From NCBI RefSeq assembly GCF_039645975.1, contig NZ_CP147918.1, positions 1,178,001 to 1,242,000 of the forward strand: a DNA stretch of 64,000 nucleotides. Reading direction: 5' to 3'. The notes beneath the pieces were generated by a model that was not told the DNA's origin, did no database searches, and saw only the letters and a program-made list of their open reading frames with translations. Shown here in pieces: positions 36,750-45,432 of this stretch. Origin of the DNA: Sulfurimonas sp. HSL-1716 (GTDB lineage Bacteria > Campylobacterota > Campylobacteria > Campylobacterales > Sulfurimonadaceae). Position 1 is the first letter of the stretch; each line of letters begins with the position of its first letter. A program made the position numbers and the translations under genes.

Positions 36750-37265
36750 ATGAAAAAAACGATCGCTTTATCACTTTTATATGCAAATCTTTTCGGATTC
36801 GCGGACAACCTCAATACTTTTTCCGCACATTTCGTACAAACGGTAGTGGACGATAAGAACACGACCATAAGATACAGCGGCGATATAAAAGCCAAAAGAC
36901 CCAATATGGCGATGTGGAACTATGTAGAACCGATCAAAAAAGAGATCTATATCAACAATGAAGATCTCATAATAATAGAGCCGGAAATAGAGCAGGTAAT
37001 CTTAAAAAAGGTCGGCAATACCATAGCGTTCTTCGAGATGTTAAAACATGCAAAAAAGATCGATAACGAACATTACACGGCAGACTATGAGAATATGAAG
37101 CTGCATATACGTATAAAAGGCGAAAAAATCCTCTCTATCACATATTTCGATGAACTAGAAAACAAAGTCACGATAATATTTAGCGATCAGGTCGAGAACA
37201 AAGATATAGACGATAAAGAATTTAAAGCGAAGATACCGGCCGATTTTGATGTAATCTACGAATAA
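36750..37265 (+). CDS. lolA: Outer-membrane lipoprotein carrier LolA
   Basis: LolA shuttles lipoproteins across the periplasm. A short signal peptide ends near FGFA (residue 16), and the mature part begins DNLNTFSAHFVQTVVD, typical of the LolA fold. GDIKAKRPNMAMWNYVEP is the family's conserved strand region. Length 171 is slightly short. It is a one-gene unit, divergent from secA, and near the LolC/E-type permease that would load it. Confidence 0.88.
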   Translation: MKKTIALSLLYANLFGFADNLNTFSAHFVQTVVDDKNTTIRYSGDIKAKRPNMAMWNYVEPIKKEIYINNEDLIIIEPEIEQVILKKVGNTIAFFEMLKHAKKIDNEHYTADYENMKLHIRIKGEKILSITYFDELENKVTIIFSDQVENKDIDDKEFKAKIPADFDVIYE

Positions 37266-37267
37266 GG

Positions 37268-37302
37268 AATTTTTTTTGCGTGCAGGTAACTCTGCACGCA
37301 AA
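37268..37302. other. Perfect hairpin with a T-run on its 5' side between lolA and acnB
   Basis: An 11-base-pair perfect inverted repeat, TTTGCGTGCAG at 37275-37285 and CTGCACGCAAA at 37292-37302, has a six-base loop. A run of T (37270-37277) comes before it on the plus strand, and no T-run follows on either strand. It lies between convergent gene ends. It may still end transcription of lolA or acnB but does not match an ordinary intrinsic terminator. Confidence 0.6.
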
Positions 37303-37309
37303 GCCCTAA

Positions 37310-39862
37310 TTAGAGCTTATAGTCTCTGATAAGATTGAAGTTTAGATATTTATAGATATTATCCTCTTTACCGCCGATCTTTTGAGGTACTATGTTCAAG
37401 TATTCCTCTTTTGTCGGCAGGTATCCAAGCATCGCACAAACGGCTGCAAGTTCAGCAGAACCGAGATACACTTTTGCATCTTTACCTAAACGATTGTCAA
37501 AGTTACGTGTAGAAGTAGAGAATACGACTGCACCGTCACCGACGCGCGCCTGATTTCCCATACACAGTGAACATCCAGGAGTTTCCGTTCTTGCTCCTGC
37601 AGAACCGTAAACAGCGTAGTATCCCTCTTCAGTCAGTTGTTTTTCATCCATTCTCGTCGGAGGACAGACCCATAGACGTGTAGGAACGGCGCCCTCGCCT
37701 CTTAAAACCTCGCCAAGAGCGCGGTAGTGACCGATATTTGTCATACAAGAACCGACGAACACTTCGTTAATGATATGCGGTCGTTTCGGATCTGCAAGGA
37801 TCTCGGTCAGTGTTGCGACATCATCCGGATCGTTCGGACAAGCAAGGATCGGCTCAGTGATCTTGTTAAGATCGATATCGATAACCGCTGCGTACTCGGC
37901 ATCACTGTCAGCTTCCATAAGTTCAGGATTTGCCAGCCACTCATTCATCTTTTCGATTCTTCTAGCGATCGTACGTTTGTCTTCATAACCCGCTTCGATC
38001 ATCTGTTCTAAAAGAACGATGTTTGATTTGATGTACTCGATCACCGGTTCTTTGTTAAGTTTTACCGTACAAGCCGCCGCACTTCTTTCAGCAGAAGCGT
38101 CTGAAAGCTCAAAAGCCTGCTCACATTTAAGATCAGGCAGACCTTCGATCTCTAAGATACGACCGGCAAAAATGTTTTTCTTACCTTTTTTCTCAACTGT
38201 TAAAAGTCCCTCTTTGATCGCTTGGTGAGGAATAGCGTTTACAAGGTCACGAAGCGTGATACCCGGCTGTAGTTCACCGCTGAAACGCACAAGAACAGAC
38301 TCAGGCATTGTAAGCGGCATAGATCCTGTAACACCGGCAAACGCAACGATTCCAGAACCACCAGGAAAGCTGATTCCGATAGGAAAACGTGTATGGCTGT
38401 CTGCACCGGTACCGACAGTATCAGGAAGAACCATTCTGTTTAACCAAGAGTGGATAACCCCATCACCGGGACGCAGTGCAATACCGCCGCGAGTAGAGAT
38501 GAAATCCGGTAGGGTATGGTGCATCTGAACGTCTGACGGTTTTGGATATGCCGCAGTGTGACAGAAAGACTGCATTACAAGATCAGCAGAGAATCCTAAA
38601 GATGCAAGTTCTTTGATCTCATCGCGAGTCATAGGACCTGTAGTATCCTGGCTACCCACAGTAGATGTTACAGGCTCACAGTACATACCGGGTTTAACAC
38701 CCTCCATACCGCAAGCTTTACCAACCATTTTTTGAGCTAACGTAAAACCTTTGCCGTTGTCAGCCGGTTGCTCAGGACGTAAGAAGATATCATCTGTACC
38801 CATACCAAGAGCTTCACGTGCTTTAGTAGTAAGACCACGGCCGATGATAAGCGGGATACGTCCGCCTGCACGAACTTCATCGGTAATAGTATTCGGGTTT
38901 AATTTAAATGTTGCGATGCATGCACCGTTTTTATGTGCTTCACCTTTATATGGGTAGATAGTAACAACGTCACCTGTTTCCATACCGGTTACGTCTAACT
39001 CTAACGGTAATGCACCCGAATCTTCACAAGTAGCAAAAAAGATAGGAGCGATGATACCGCCAAGGACGACACCTCCGGTACGTTTGTTAGGTACACCCGG
39101 GATATCGTCACCCATATGCCATTGAACAGAGTTAACACCGGATTTACGGCTTGAACCTGTACCGACAACATCACCGACGTATGCTACCGAATGACCTTTT
39201 TCTTTAAGTTGTTTGATCGTCTCGATCGGGTTTTCCATCTTCGCTGCAAGCATAGAGTTTGCGTGAAGAGGAATGTCTGAACGAGTGAATGCTTCAGATG
39301 CAGGAGAAAGGTCATCCGTATTTGTCTCACCGGGAACTTTGTAAACCGTAACAGTGATCTCTTCTGCAAGAGCCGGTTTAGAAGTAAACCATTCAGCGTT
39401 TGCCCATGAAGTCATAACCTCGGTCGCAGCAGCGTTACCGTTTTTGTGTAACTCTGCAACATCGTTAAATGCATCATAAACAAGCAGTGTGTGTTTTAAA
39501 GCTTCTACTGCAGCTTTAACAACGGCACTGTTGCTTGATGTAAGAGCATCGATGATCGGTTTTACGTTGTATCCGCCAAGCATCATGCCAAGGATCTCGA
39601 CAGCCTGCTGCGGCGCTATTGAGGCAACCTTGACGTTTTCCTGTGCTACGTCGTTTAAAAATGCCGCTTTAACATAAGCAGCGTCATCGACACCCGGAGA
39701 GACACGATTCGTCAAGAGATCGACATTAAAAGCTGTATCACCCTCTCCTTTTTTAATCATCTCTATCAACTCGGCTGTTTGTTCAGCTGAAAGTGGAAGT
39801 GGAGGGACACCCAACTCTGCACGCTCAGCAACGTGAGCTTTATAATCTTCTATAAAAGCCAT
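37310..39862 (-). CDS. acnB: Aconitate hydratase B
   Basis: AcnB isomerises citrate and isocitrate through a 4Fe-4S cluster. From ATG 39862 ([20 protein letters not shown] ribosome binding site) the protein has 850 residues, close to the E. coli enzyme. Cluster cysteines appear in [12 protein letters not shown] and in [13 protein letters not shown]. The N-terminal HEAT-like domain of the B type is present. An in-frame start at 39904 is less likely. It complements the TCA operon at 20848-28517. Confidence 0.96.
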   Translation of the reverse strand: MAFIEDYKAHVAERAELGVPPLPLSAEQTAELIEMIKKGEGDTAFNVDLLTNRVSPGVDDAAYVKAAFLNDVAQENVKVASIAPQQAVEILGMMLGGYNVKPIIDALTSSNSAVVKAAVEALKHTLLVYDAFNDVAELHKNGNAAATEVMTSWANAEWFTSKPALAEEITVTVYKVPGETNTDDLSPASEAFTRSDIPLHANSMLAAKMENPIETIKQLKEKGHSVAYVGDVVGTGSSRKSGVNSVQWHMGDDIPGVPNKRTGGVVLGGIIAPIFFATCEDSGALPLELDVTGMETGDVVTIYPYKGEAHKNGACIATFKLNPNTITDEVRAGGRIPLIIGRGLTTKAREALGMGTDDIFLRPEQPADNGKGFTLAQKMVGKACGMEGVKPGMYCEPVTSTVGSQDTTGPMTRDEIKELASLGFSADLVMQSFCHTAAYPKPSDVQMHHTLPDFISTRGGIALRPGDGVIHSWLNRMVLPDTVGTGADSHTRFPIGISFPGGSGIVAFAGVTGSMPLTMPESVLVRFSGELQPGITLRDLVNAIPHQAIKEGLLTVEKKGKKNIFAGRILEIEGLPDLKCEQAFELSDASAERSAAACTVKLNKEPVIEYIKSNIVLLEQMIEAGYEDKRTIARRIEKMNEWLANPELMEADSDAEYAAVIDIDLNKITEPILACPNDPDDVATLTEILADPKRPHIINEVFVGSCMTNIGHYRALGEVLRGEGAVPTRLWVCPPTRMDEKQLTEEGYYAVYGSAGARTETPGCSLCMGNQARVGDGAVVFSTSTRNFDNRLGKDAKVYLGSAELAAVCAMLGYLPTKEEYLNIVPQKIGGKEDNIYKYLNFNLIRDYKL

Positions 39863-39893
39863 TATGACTCCTGCATTTAATTTTATTTCGAAG

Positions 39894-39899
39894 ATTATA
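39894..39899 (-). promoter_or_regulatory. Probable -10 box for acnB
   Basis: TATAAT on the minus strand (GGCTATAATC) lies 32 bases before the acnB ATG. A seven-base inverted repeat, ATGTTAC at 39927-39933 and GTAACAT at 39981-39987, flanks the upstream region. Confidence 0.5.
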
Positions 39900-39991
39900 G
39901 CCAAAAAAGTAAACAGCGAATCTGCTATGTTACAAATCTAAACACTCAATCTTTATGTTCGCAAAAAAATGTTTATTTTAGTAACATAAAA

Positions 39992-42244
39992 CTAGAGTAT
40001 CTCTCTGATACCTTTAGAATTCGGTTCCGAGAGGATTCCATTTTGTTCCAATTGTTCAATAACGCGGGCCGATCTGTTATAGCCTATTTGAAGTCTTCTC
40101 TGCAGATACGAGATAGAGGTTTTTCTCTCAGCCAAGATTATATTTCTCGCTTCTTCATAGAGCGGATCCAACTCTTCGTAAACTTCATCAGAAGCACTTT
40201 TGTTCGCATCGTTGTCTTCAAGTAAAAAACTTTTATCATAATCCGGTTCACGTTGAGATTTTATGAACTCTACGATGTTTTCTATCTCTTCTTCCGTACT
40301 CCAAGGGGCGTGAAGACGTACAAGACCCGTCGCCCCTGGAGGTGTAAAGAGCATATCTCCGCGCCCTAGAAGCGATTCTGCACCCTGCTGATCAAGAATG
40401 ATTTTGCTGTCCACTTTCTGTCCTACCCTATAGCTGATACGGGATGGAAGGTTTGCTTTTATGAGTCCCGTTACGACATCGACCGACGGACGTTGCGTTG
40501 CCACTACAAGGTGAATACCCGCAGCCCTTGCCATCTGCGCAAGCCTTGCGATTGATTGTTCCACGTCTTTACCGCTTGTCATCATCAGATCTGCGAGTTC
40601 ATCGATGATAACGACAATGTAGGGCAGCTCTTTTCCGCCCTCTTTTTTCATCTTTTCGTTGTAATTTTCTATATTTTTGGTTCTCGTATCGCTCATCATC
40701 TCATAACGGCGTTCCATCTCTACAACCATATTATTGAGCGCTACGACCGCCTGTTTGGCTTTGGTAATAACGGGAGTAAGCAGATGCGGAATATCATTAT
40801 ATATAGAAAACTCCAACATCTTCGGATCGACCATCAAAAGACGAAGATGATCAGGCGAATTCTTGTAAAGAAGGCTGAGTATCATCGCATTGATACCCAC
40901 ACTCTTACCGCTTCCCGTAGTTCCCGCGATAAGAAGATGCGGAAGCTTTTTAAGATCTGTTATAAACGGCTTGCCGACAATATCTTTGCCTAAAACAATG
41001 CTGAGCGGTGATTTGGCATTTTGAAACAGATCACTCTCAATAAGTTCTCTCAGGTAGATGGTTTCAACCGTATGATTGGGTATCTCTATCCCTACCACGT
41101 CTTTTCCCGGTATCGGTGCTTGGATACGTATGGTCTGAGCGCGAAGAGCCATGGCAAGATCGTCTTGCAGATTTAATATTTTTGAGACTTTTACGTTTGC
41201 AGCGGGTTTGAACTCGAAAGTAGAAACAACAGGACCTGCATATGTACGGATAACATCGCCTTCAATGTTAAAATGTGCAAGCTTTTCTATGAGGTCTTTT
41301 ATTTTATCGTCAAGTTCGGCCTCATCGACCGTATTGGCTTTTGCGGGAGGTTTTTGTAAGAAGTTTACAGAAGGCAATTTAAAGTTTTTCGGTTTTTCCA
41401 CTCTTCCCTTTTCAATGCTCTCAAGAAGTTTTGCATTCTCTTCAAGTTCATCGACGATAACGGTATTGTTTTTCTGCTCTTTGACCTTTTTTGCGATCGA
41501 AACTATCGTTGTCTCGTCGCCTTTAAGATCGTCGGCTTTTTTTATTTCGATCTCGTCCTCATCTTCATCCTCTTCACCGCCGTTTGTCTCGTTTTCTTTT
41601 TTTATCAGCTTTATCTCAAAAGGAGCATCTTCGATATCTGCGGAAGCTCTTAGATAAGCAGGCTTGTCCAGCTCGTCGATATCTTCCTCTTCGATCTGCG
41701 CATATGTGTCTTCTTCCTGATCCACTATATATTTTTCAGCCTGTTTTTGATTCTCTTTTTTCTCTTTTCTTTCCTGCAAAGCACTTTTGAAGTTTTCAAC
41801 CCTGTTTAAAAGAGGAGAGATGAATTCATGAAAGCTTTTTTCAAAAAAGATCGTCACCCCGACAGAGGTGGATATGAACCAAAATACCCAAACGCCGAAC
41901 AAACCGATAAAAGGAGATAAAAACTCTACAAAATCAGCGCCGAACTTACCTCTTAACTCACCTGTAGCCAAAATCCCCTGCAGTATTATAAAAGAGAAAA
42001 AAAGCAATACGGACGCCAATGCGACCTCTAAGCGTCTAGCGGTAAATGACGGATATCTGAACTGCACATAAAGAGGATAAAGAAGTAAAAACGGATATAC
42101 ATACGAAAGATACCCGAAATATTTGTGATTAAACAGGGCAAAAGCAGCCCCAAATCTCCCTATGACAGAACCGTCGGCTATAGCCGTCGATACGCCAAGA
42201 TAGATCAAAATACCAAAAAATATAATAAAAAATGCATTTCGCAA
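39992..42244 (-). CDS. ftsK: DNA translocase FtsK
   Basis: FtsK couples chromosome segregation and dimer resolution to division. The 750-residue protein has four N-terminal membrane segments (to about residue 135), a shorter and very acidic linker (DEDEDEIEIKK), and a RecA-like motor with Walker A GTTGSGKSVGINA and LMVDPKMLEFS. The C-terminal winged-helix gamma domain (SYLQRRLQIGYNRSARVIEQ) recognises KOPS-type sequences in E. coli. It is a stand-alone unit between flgL and acnB. Confidence 0.95.
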   Translation of the reverse strand: MRNAFFIIFFGILIYLGVSTAIADGSVIGRFGAAFALFNHKYFGYLSYVYPFLLLYPLYVQFRYPSFTARRLEVALASVLLFFSFIILQGILATGELRGKFGADFVEFLSPFIGLFGVWVFWFISTSVGVTIFFEKSFHEFISPLLNRVENFKSALQERKEKKENQKQAEKYIVDQEEDTYAQIEEEDIDELDKPAYLRASADIEDAPFEIKLIKKENETNGGEEDEDEDEIEIKKADDLKGDETTIVSIAKKVKEQKNNTVIVDELEENAKLLESIEKGRVEKPKNFKLPSVNFLQKPPAKANTVDEAELDDKIKDLIEKLAHFNIEGDVIRTYAGPVVSTFEFKPAANVKVSKILNLQDDLAMALRAQTIRIQAPIPGKDVVGIEIPNHTVETIYLRELIESDLFQNAKSPLSIVLGKDIVGKPFITDLKKLPHLLIAGTTGSGKSVGINAMILSLLYKNSPDHLRLLMVDPKMLEFSIYNDIPHLLTPVITKAKQAVVALNNMVVEMERRYEMMSDTRTKNIENYNEKMKKEGGKELPYIVVIIDELADLMMTSGKDVEQSIARLAQMARAAGIHLVVATQRPSVDVVTGLIKANLPSRISYRVGQKVDSKIILDQQGAESLLGRGDMLFTPPGATGLVRLHAPWSTEEEIENIVEFIKSQREPDYDKSFLLEDNDANKSASDEVYEELDPLYEEARNIILAERKTSISYLQRRLQIGYNRSARVIEQLEQNGILSEPNSKGIREIL

Positions 42245-42282
42245 TGATAGGTCCTACAACTTAAAATAAAATGGAGTATAGC

Positions 42283-42310
42283 AAAAAAAGCAGCATCAAA
42301 GCTACTTTTA
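42283..42310 (-). terminator. Rho-independent terminator of flgL
   Basis: Read leftward, AAAAGTAGC and GCTGCTTTT form a nine-base-pair stem (one G-T pair) around a six-base loop, followed by a run of T. It begins 11 bases after the flgL stop and separates flgL from ftsK. Confidence 0.75.
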
Positions 42311-42320
42311 TGGCAGTTTG

Positions 42321-44744
42321 CTAAAGATAATTGACTAAAGAAAGCTTGGATACTTTCGATAGGGATGAATATATAGCCTGATAATTCAACTGCAATTGAT
42401 TCAGTGTCAATGTTGCATCTGCTATATCGGTATCGATCACATCCGAACGCATACTGGTAGAACTGAGTTTTAGCATCTGTGTGCGGTCGGCAGCAGTTTG
42501 CAGTGATTGTGACTGCACACCCGATTTTGCCTGTTCTTTGGACATATGGCTGTTTAGATCGTCGATCATTTGTATAGCGTTTTGTATACCGACATTTCTA
42601 AGATCTCCCGTTTGGGTATCCGCTCTCATCTTTTTTTGTTCGACCGATTTGATAACCTCGTCGATCTGAGCGAAAAAATCGGTCTTAGGATCACTGATGG
42701 TCAAAGAACTGTTTGCATTGAACTCCAAAGCCGAACCGCCTTTTGTAAAATCGGTACTATTGGCATCATACAGGGAGATATCCGCTTTCGTCGTATTTGC
42801 ACTGGTCTGCTCGAAGTTTATCTGCCCTTTATTATCGAGCGTGACTACCGAACTGTTCAACGACGACGTTATAGCCGCGTCATATTCCGCATCGGTATTC
42901 GTAGTGGCAGGAGCGGTGATCGCAGGAAGGTTGTTGCTAACGATCATATTTATAACGTCGGTTAATTGTTTATAGGTCATGTCATTGCCGTTGACTGCCG
43001 TTCTTGGAGTGTCCATGTTATATATAGTATAGTTCGTAGCTCCTCCGTCAAGTGAAAAAGTAGAGCCGCCTTCGGCAAGATCGATCTGAGCATTGAACGG
43101 ATTACCGTTGATATCTATACCGTCAAGCTTAAGCTGCTGCGTAAGCGCGCTTCCCGCATCGACAAACGGGGAGTATGCAGCGACGTCAGAGAGTTTTGTC
43201 TGATCCGTGGCATACGAGTTGTCCGCTTTTACGATCTGCGGAACATTTGACAACAGATGGCTTCCCGACTTCGTGAACTTGGCATTATCGTAATCAATAC
43301 TGGCGTTTGACGACAAGGCTTTTAAAGGGTTTGAAGCCGCATCATTGGCCGTAAGCTGCATATCTATGTTGTTTTGACCCGATGTCGTAGAAAAATTTAT
43401 GCGCCCGTTGACAATGGATACATCTAAATCATCCGGTGCGACCTGATACGACGTTTTTAGCGCAGTAACCAGATCCTGAACAGTCGAAGTCGCAGTGACG
43501 TTAAAAGTATCGGCATTTGCAGAACCGTCGGTTTTAGTTCCGCCAAACGAAATCGAGCTGATATCGGATCTGAAAACGTCCGTTAAAAGAGTGGACGGAG
43601 ATACGAGATCGCTAGTCTTTGTTCTCATATCCATATTTAGTATGAAACTATCGGGATTGTATGGGTTTCTTTGCTGTCCAACAGTTGTCTGATATCCCGA
43701 TATCTCGCTTTTCGTGAACTCCACCACTCTTGTGCCGTTGGAGTTTAAAGTATCTAAGTTCGTAACGGCTCCCGCCGGATCCACGTTTGCAACCATATGA
43801 AAGTCGAGTTTCGAACTTCCCGGAAGATTGTCTTGTATCTCGATCTGTCCGTAAGCATTCAAACTCACATTTACCACTTGATTTGCGGACGTATTTCCAA
43901 ACGCTTTACCTATCTTGTCGATCAGATCTCCTACGGTCTCGTCATCCTTCATATCTATCGTCGTTTTGAAAGTTGACCCGTCATGCTTGGTTCCGCTGAT
44001 ATAAAAATGGTTTTGTGAATTTACCGTATCGACGACATTGTCGTTATCTCCGACAAGATCCCTTATGGTATCGCTTTCTGTGATATATTGCTCTGTTGCC
44101 GAACTTCTGGGCTCTGTAGGGTCTACCATGACGTCGGGATAAAGCAGTGTCTGGTTTAGATGTTTGACATTTGTTGTGATCTTTCTTTGTGTCGTGCTCT
44201 CTTCGCCTAAAAAGAGATCGGATCCCGAGATGTTATACGCCTGACGGACATTTGAACCTAAAAAGGATGTCATAGAGTCACCGTTTCCGTGATAATCCCC
44301 GTTTTGATCAATGGGCTTTTGATCTACCAGCGAACCGGAAAAAATATACTGTCCGTTTACAGAGGTGTTCGCCAGATCTCTCAGGTGGCTTTCTATACCG
44401 CGCAGTTCCGATGCAAGAGCCTGCATACTCTCGTCGGAGTTCGCACTTGAAGCTGCCTGAATAAGTTTTGTCTTAAACTGATCGAGAGTTTTTGTAAATT
44501 CGCCTATCGTGGAGTCGGTTTGTTGAGAGAATTTTGAACCGCTATTCACGCTCGATATGACTTGATCGAATGTTTTTATTTCGTCGTCCAGTCTTAATGT
44601 ATCTACAAACGTAGTAGGTGATTCATAGGCATACTGGATTTTAGAACCCGAAGATATCTGCTTGTTGACGTCAAAAAGTTTTTGGGCGATGCCGCTTCTG
44701 TCCGGATTTAGGTTTTGATAATACATACTTTGCGTTATTCGCAC
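42321..44744 (-). CDS. flgL: Flagellar hook-associated protein 3 (FlgL), long form
   Basis: FlgL is the second junction protein between hook and filament. The first 150 residues (MRITQSMYYQNLN, then SSGSKIQYAYESPT) and the last 100 (IADATLTLNQLQLNYQAIYSSLSKV) are flagellin-like coiled-coil ends. The 550 residues between are a large variable insert, so the protein is 807 residues compared with about 317 in E. coli. Similar long forms occur in Campylobacter and Helicobacter. The start is GTG at 44744 behind GGAGGTGTGAT. A sigma-54 promoter lies at 44788-44804. Confidence 0.93.
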   Translation of the reverse strand: MRITQSMYYQNLNPDRSGIAQKLFDVNKQISSGSKIQYAYESPTTFVDTLRLDDEIKTFDQVISSVNSGSKFSQQTDSTIGEFTKTLDQFKTKLIQAASSANSDESMQALASELRGIESHLRDLANTSVNGQYIFSGSLVDQKPIDQNGDYHGNGDSMTSFLGSNVRQAYNISGSDLFLGEESTTQRKITTNVKHLNQTLLYPDVMVDPTEPRSSATEQYITESDTIRDLVGDNDNVVDTVNSQNHFYISGTKHDGSTFKTTIDMKDDETVGDLIDKIGKAFGNTSANQVVNVSLNAYGQIEIQDNLPGSSKLDFHMVANVDPAGAVTNLDTLNSNGTRVVEFTKSEISGYQTTVGQQRNPYNPDSFILNMDMRTKTSDLVSPSTLLTDVFRSDISSISFGGTKTDGSANADTFNVTATSTVQDLVTALKTSYQVAPDDLDVSIVNGRINFSTTSGQNNIDMQLTANDAASNPLKALSSNASIDYDNAKFTKSGSHLLSNVPQIVKADNSYATDQTKLSDVAAYSPFVDAGSALTQQLKLDGIDINGNPFNAQIDLAEGGSTFSLDGGATNYTIYNMDTPRTAVNGNDMTYKQLTDVINMIVSNNLPAITAPATTNTDAEYDAAITSSLNSSVVTLDNKGQINFEQTSANTTKADISLYDANSTDFTKGGSALEFNANSSLTISDPKTDFFAQIDEVIKSVEQKKMRADTQTGDLRNVGIQNAIQMIDDLNSHMSKEQAKSGVQSQSLQTAADRTQMLKLSSTSMRSDVIDTDIADATLTLNQLQLNYQAIYSSLSKVSKLSLVNYL

Positions 44745-44787
44745 ATCACACCTCCATGTCTCGTGTGTTTCTACTTAATGATCTGCT

Positions 44788-44804
44788 AAGCAAATTAAGT
44801 TCCA
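44788..44804 (-). promoter_or_regulatory. Sigma-54 (RpoN) promoter of flgL
   Basis: On the minus strand TGGAACTTAATTTGCTT has GG and GC separated by exactly ten bases, as required for -24/-12 promoters. It agrees with the TTGGAACA...TTTGCTT form used by middle and late flagellar genes in Campylobacter. Confidence 0.82.
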
Positions 44805-44913
44805 TAAATTATATAAATCAATTACTCATAAATCGTCAAACAAAATATTTAATTTAAATTTCATTCATTTACACTGTTTTTAAGTTAAATATATATATTA
44901 TTTCACTCTTGTT

Positions 44914-44996
44914 GCCACCGTGGTGAAATTGGTAGACACGCCGGATTCAAAATCCGGTTCGCAAGAGTGCCGGTTCGATTCCGGCCGGTGGTACCA
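44914..44996 (+). tRNA. tRNA-Leu (anticodon CAA)
   Basis: The 83-base sequence folds as a class II tRNA. The acceptor stem is GCCACCG with CGGTGGT (one G-T pair). The anticodon loop is TTCAAAA with CAA at 34-36, the T arm is GCCGG-TTCGATT-CCGGC, and the 3' CCA is encoded. The CAA anticodon reads UUG leucine codons. A TATATATAT -10-like stretch precedes it at about 44889. Confidence 0.95.
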
Positions 44997-45082
44997 CTGC
45001 AAGAGTATATTTTCTTTCTTAATCATTCAATCAAAATTCTTTCCTTGTATATGTGATGATCGTAAAATTAACACGGGATATT

Positions 45083-45409
45083 TCAATCAAGTGCGGATTT
45101 TGTCCATGAATCTTCCACGTAGTTATTATGATCTCTGTCTTCGTGTTCTTCATCCTCTTTTAGATGGTACACGTTCTCATCGACCGTGACGCAATATATC
45201 TCGAACTCCTGAATTGAAGGATTTTGTCTGACGACGACCTCTTCCACTCCAAGAGAGATGGCGAACTTTCTGATCTCCGCCACCGCATTTTTATCGCTTG
45301 TCGTGATCTTTACAATCAGATCGCCCTTATACCCGGAATAGGTATGTATGTCGTGAATATCGTACCCGAGCGCATGCTGTATGATCTGTTTTCTTTCCTG
45401 TTGCATCAT
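45083..45409 (-). CDS. Small soluble unknown protein, downstream of the FtsH-like gene
   Basis: The protein has about 108 residues. A two-strand alpha/beta core (DIHDIHTYSGYKGDLIVKIT, then EEVVVRQN and FEIYCVTVDE) is followed by a very acidic, histidine-rich tail (EDEEHEDRDHNN). No family is recognised. A strong AGGAGG lies before a cluster of ATG codons; the ATG at 45409 has the best spacing, while 45415 is too close and 45436 would overlap the upstream stop. It is probably co-transcribed with, and may work with, the divergent FtsH-like protein. Confidence 0.65.
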   Translation of the reverse strand: MMQQERKQIIQHALGYDIHDIHTYSGYKGDLIVKITTSDKNAVAEIRKFAISLGVEEVVVRQNPSIQEFEIYCVTVDENVYHLKEDEEHEDRDHNNYVEDSWTKSALD

Positions 45410-45432
45410 CGGCATTTTCCTCCTGTTTTGGT

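Noticed and set aside
36713-36904. Minus-strand frame overlapping lolA
   Set aside because: It lies antisense to the LolA signal and mature start and shows no protein features.
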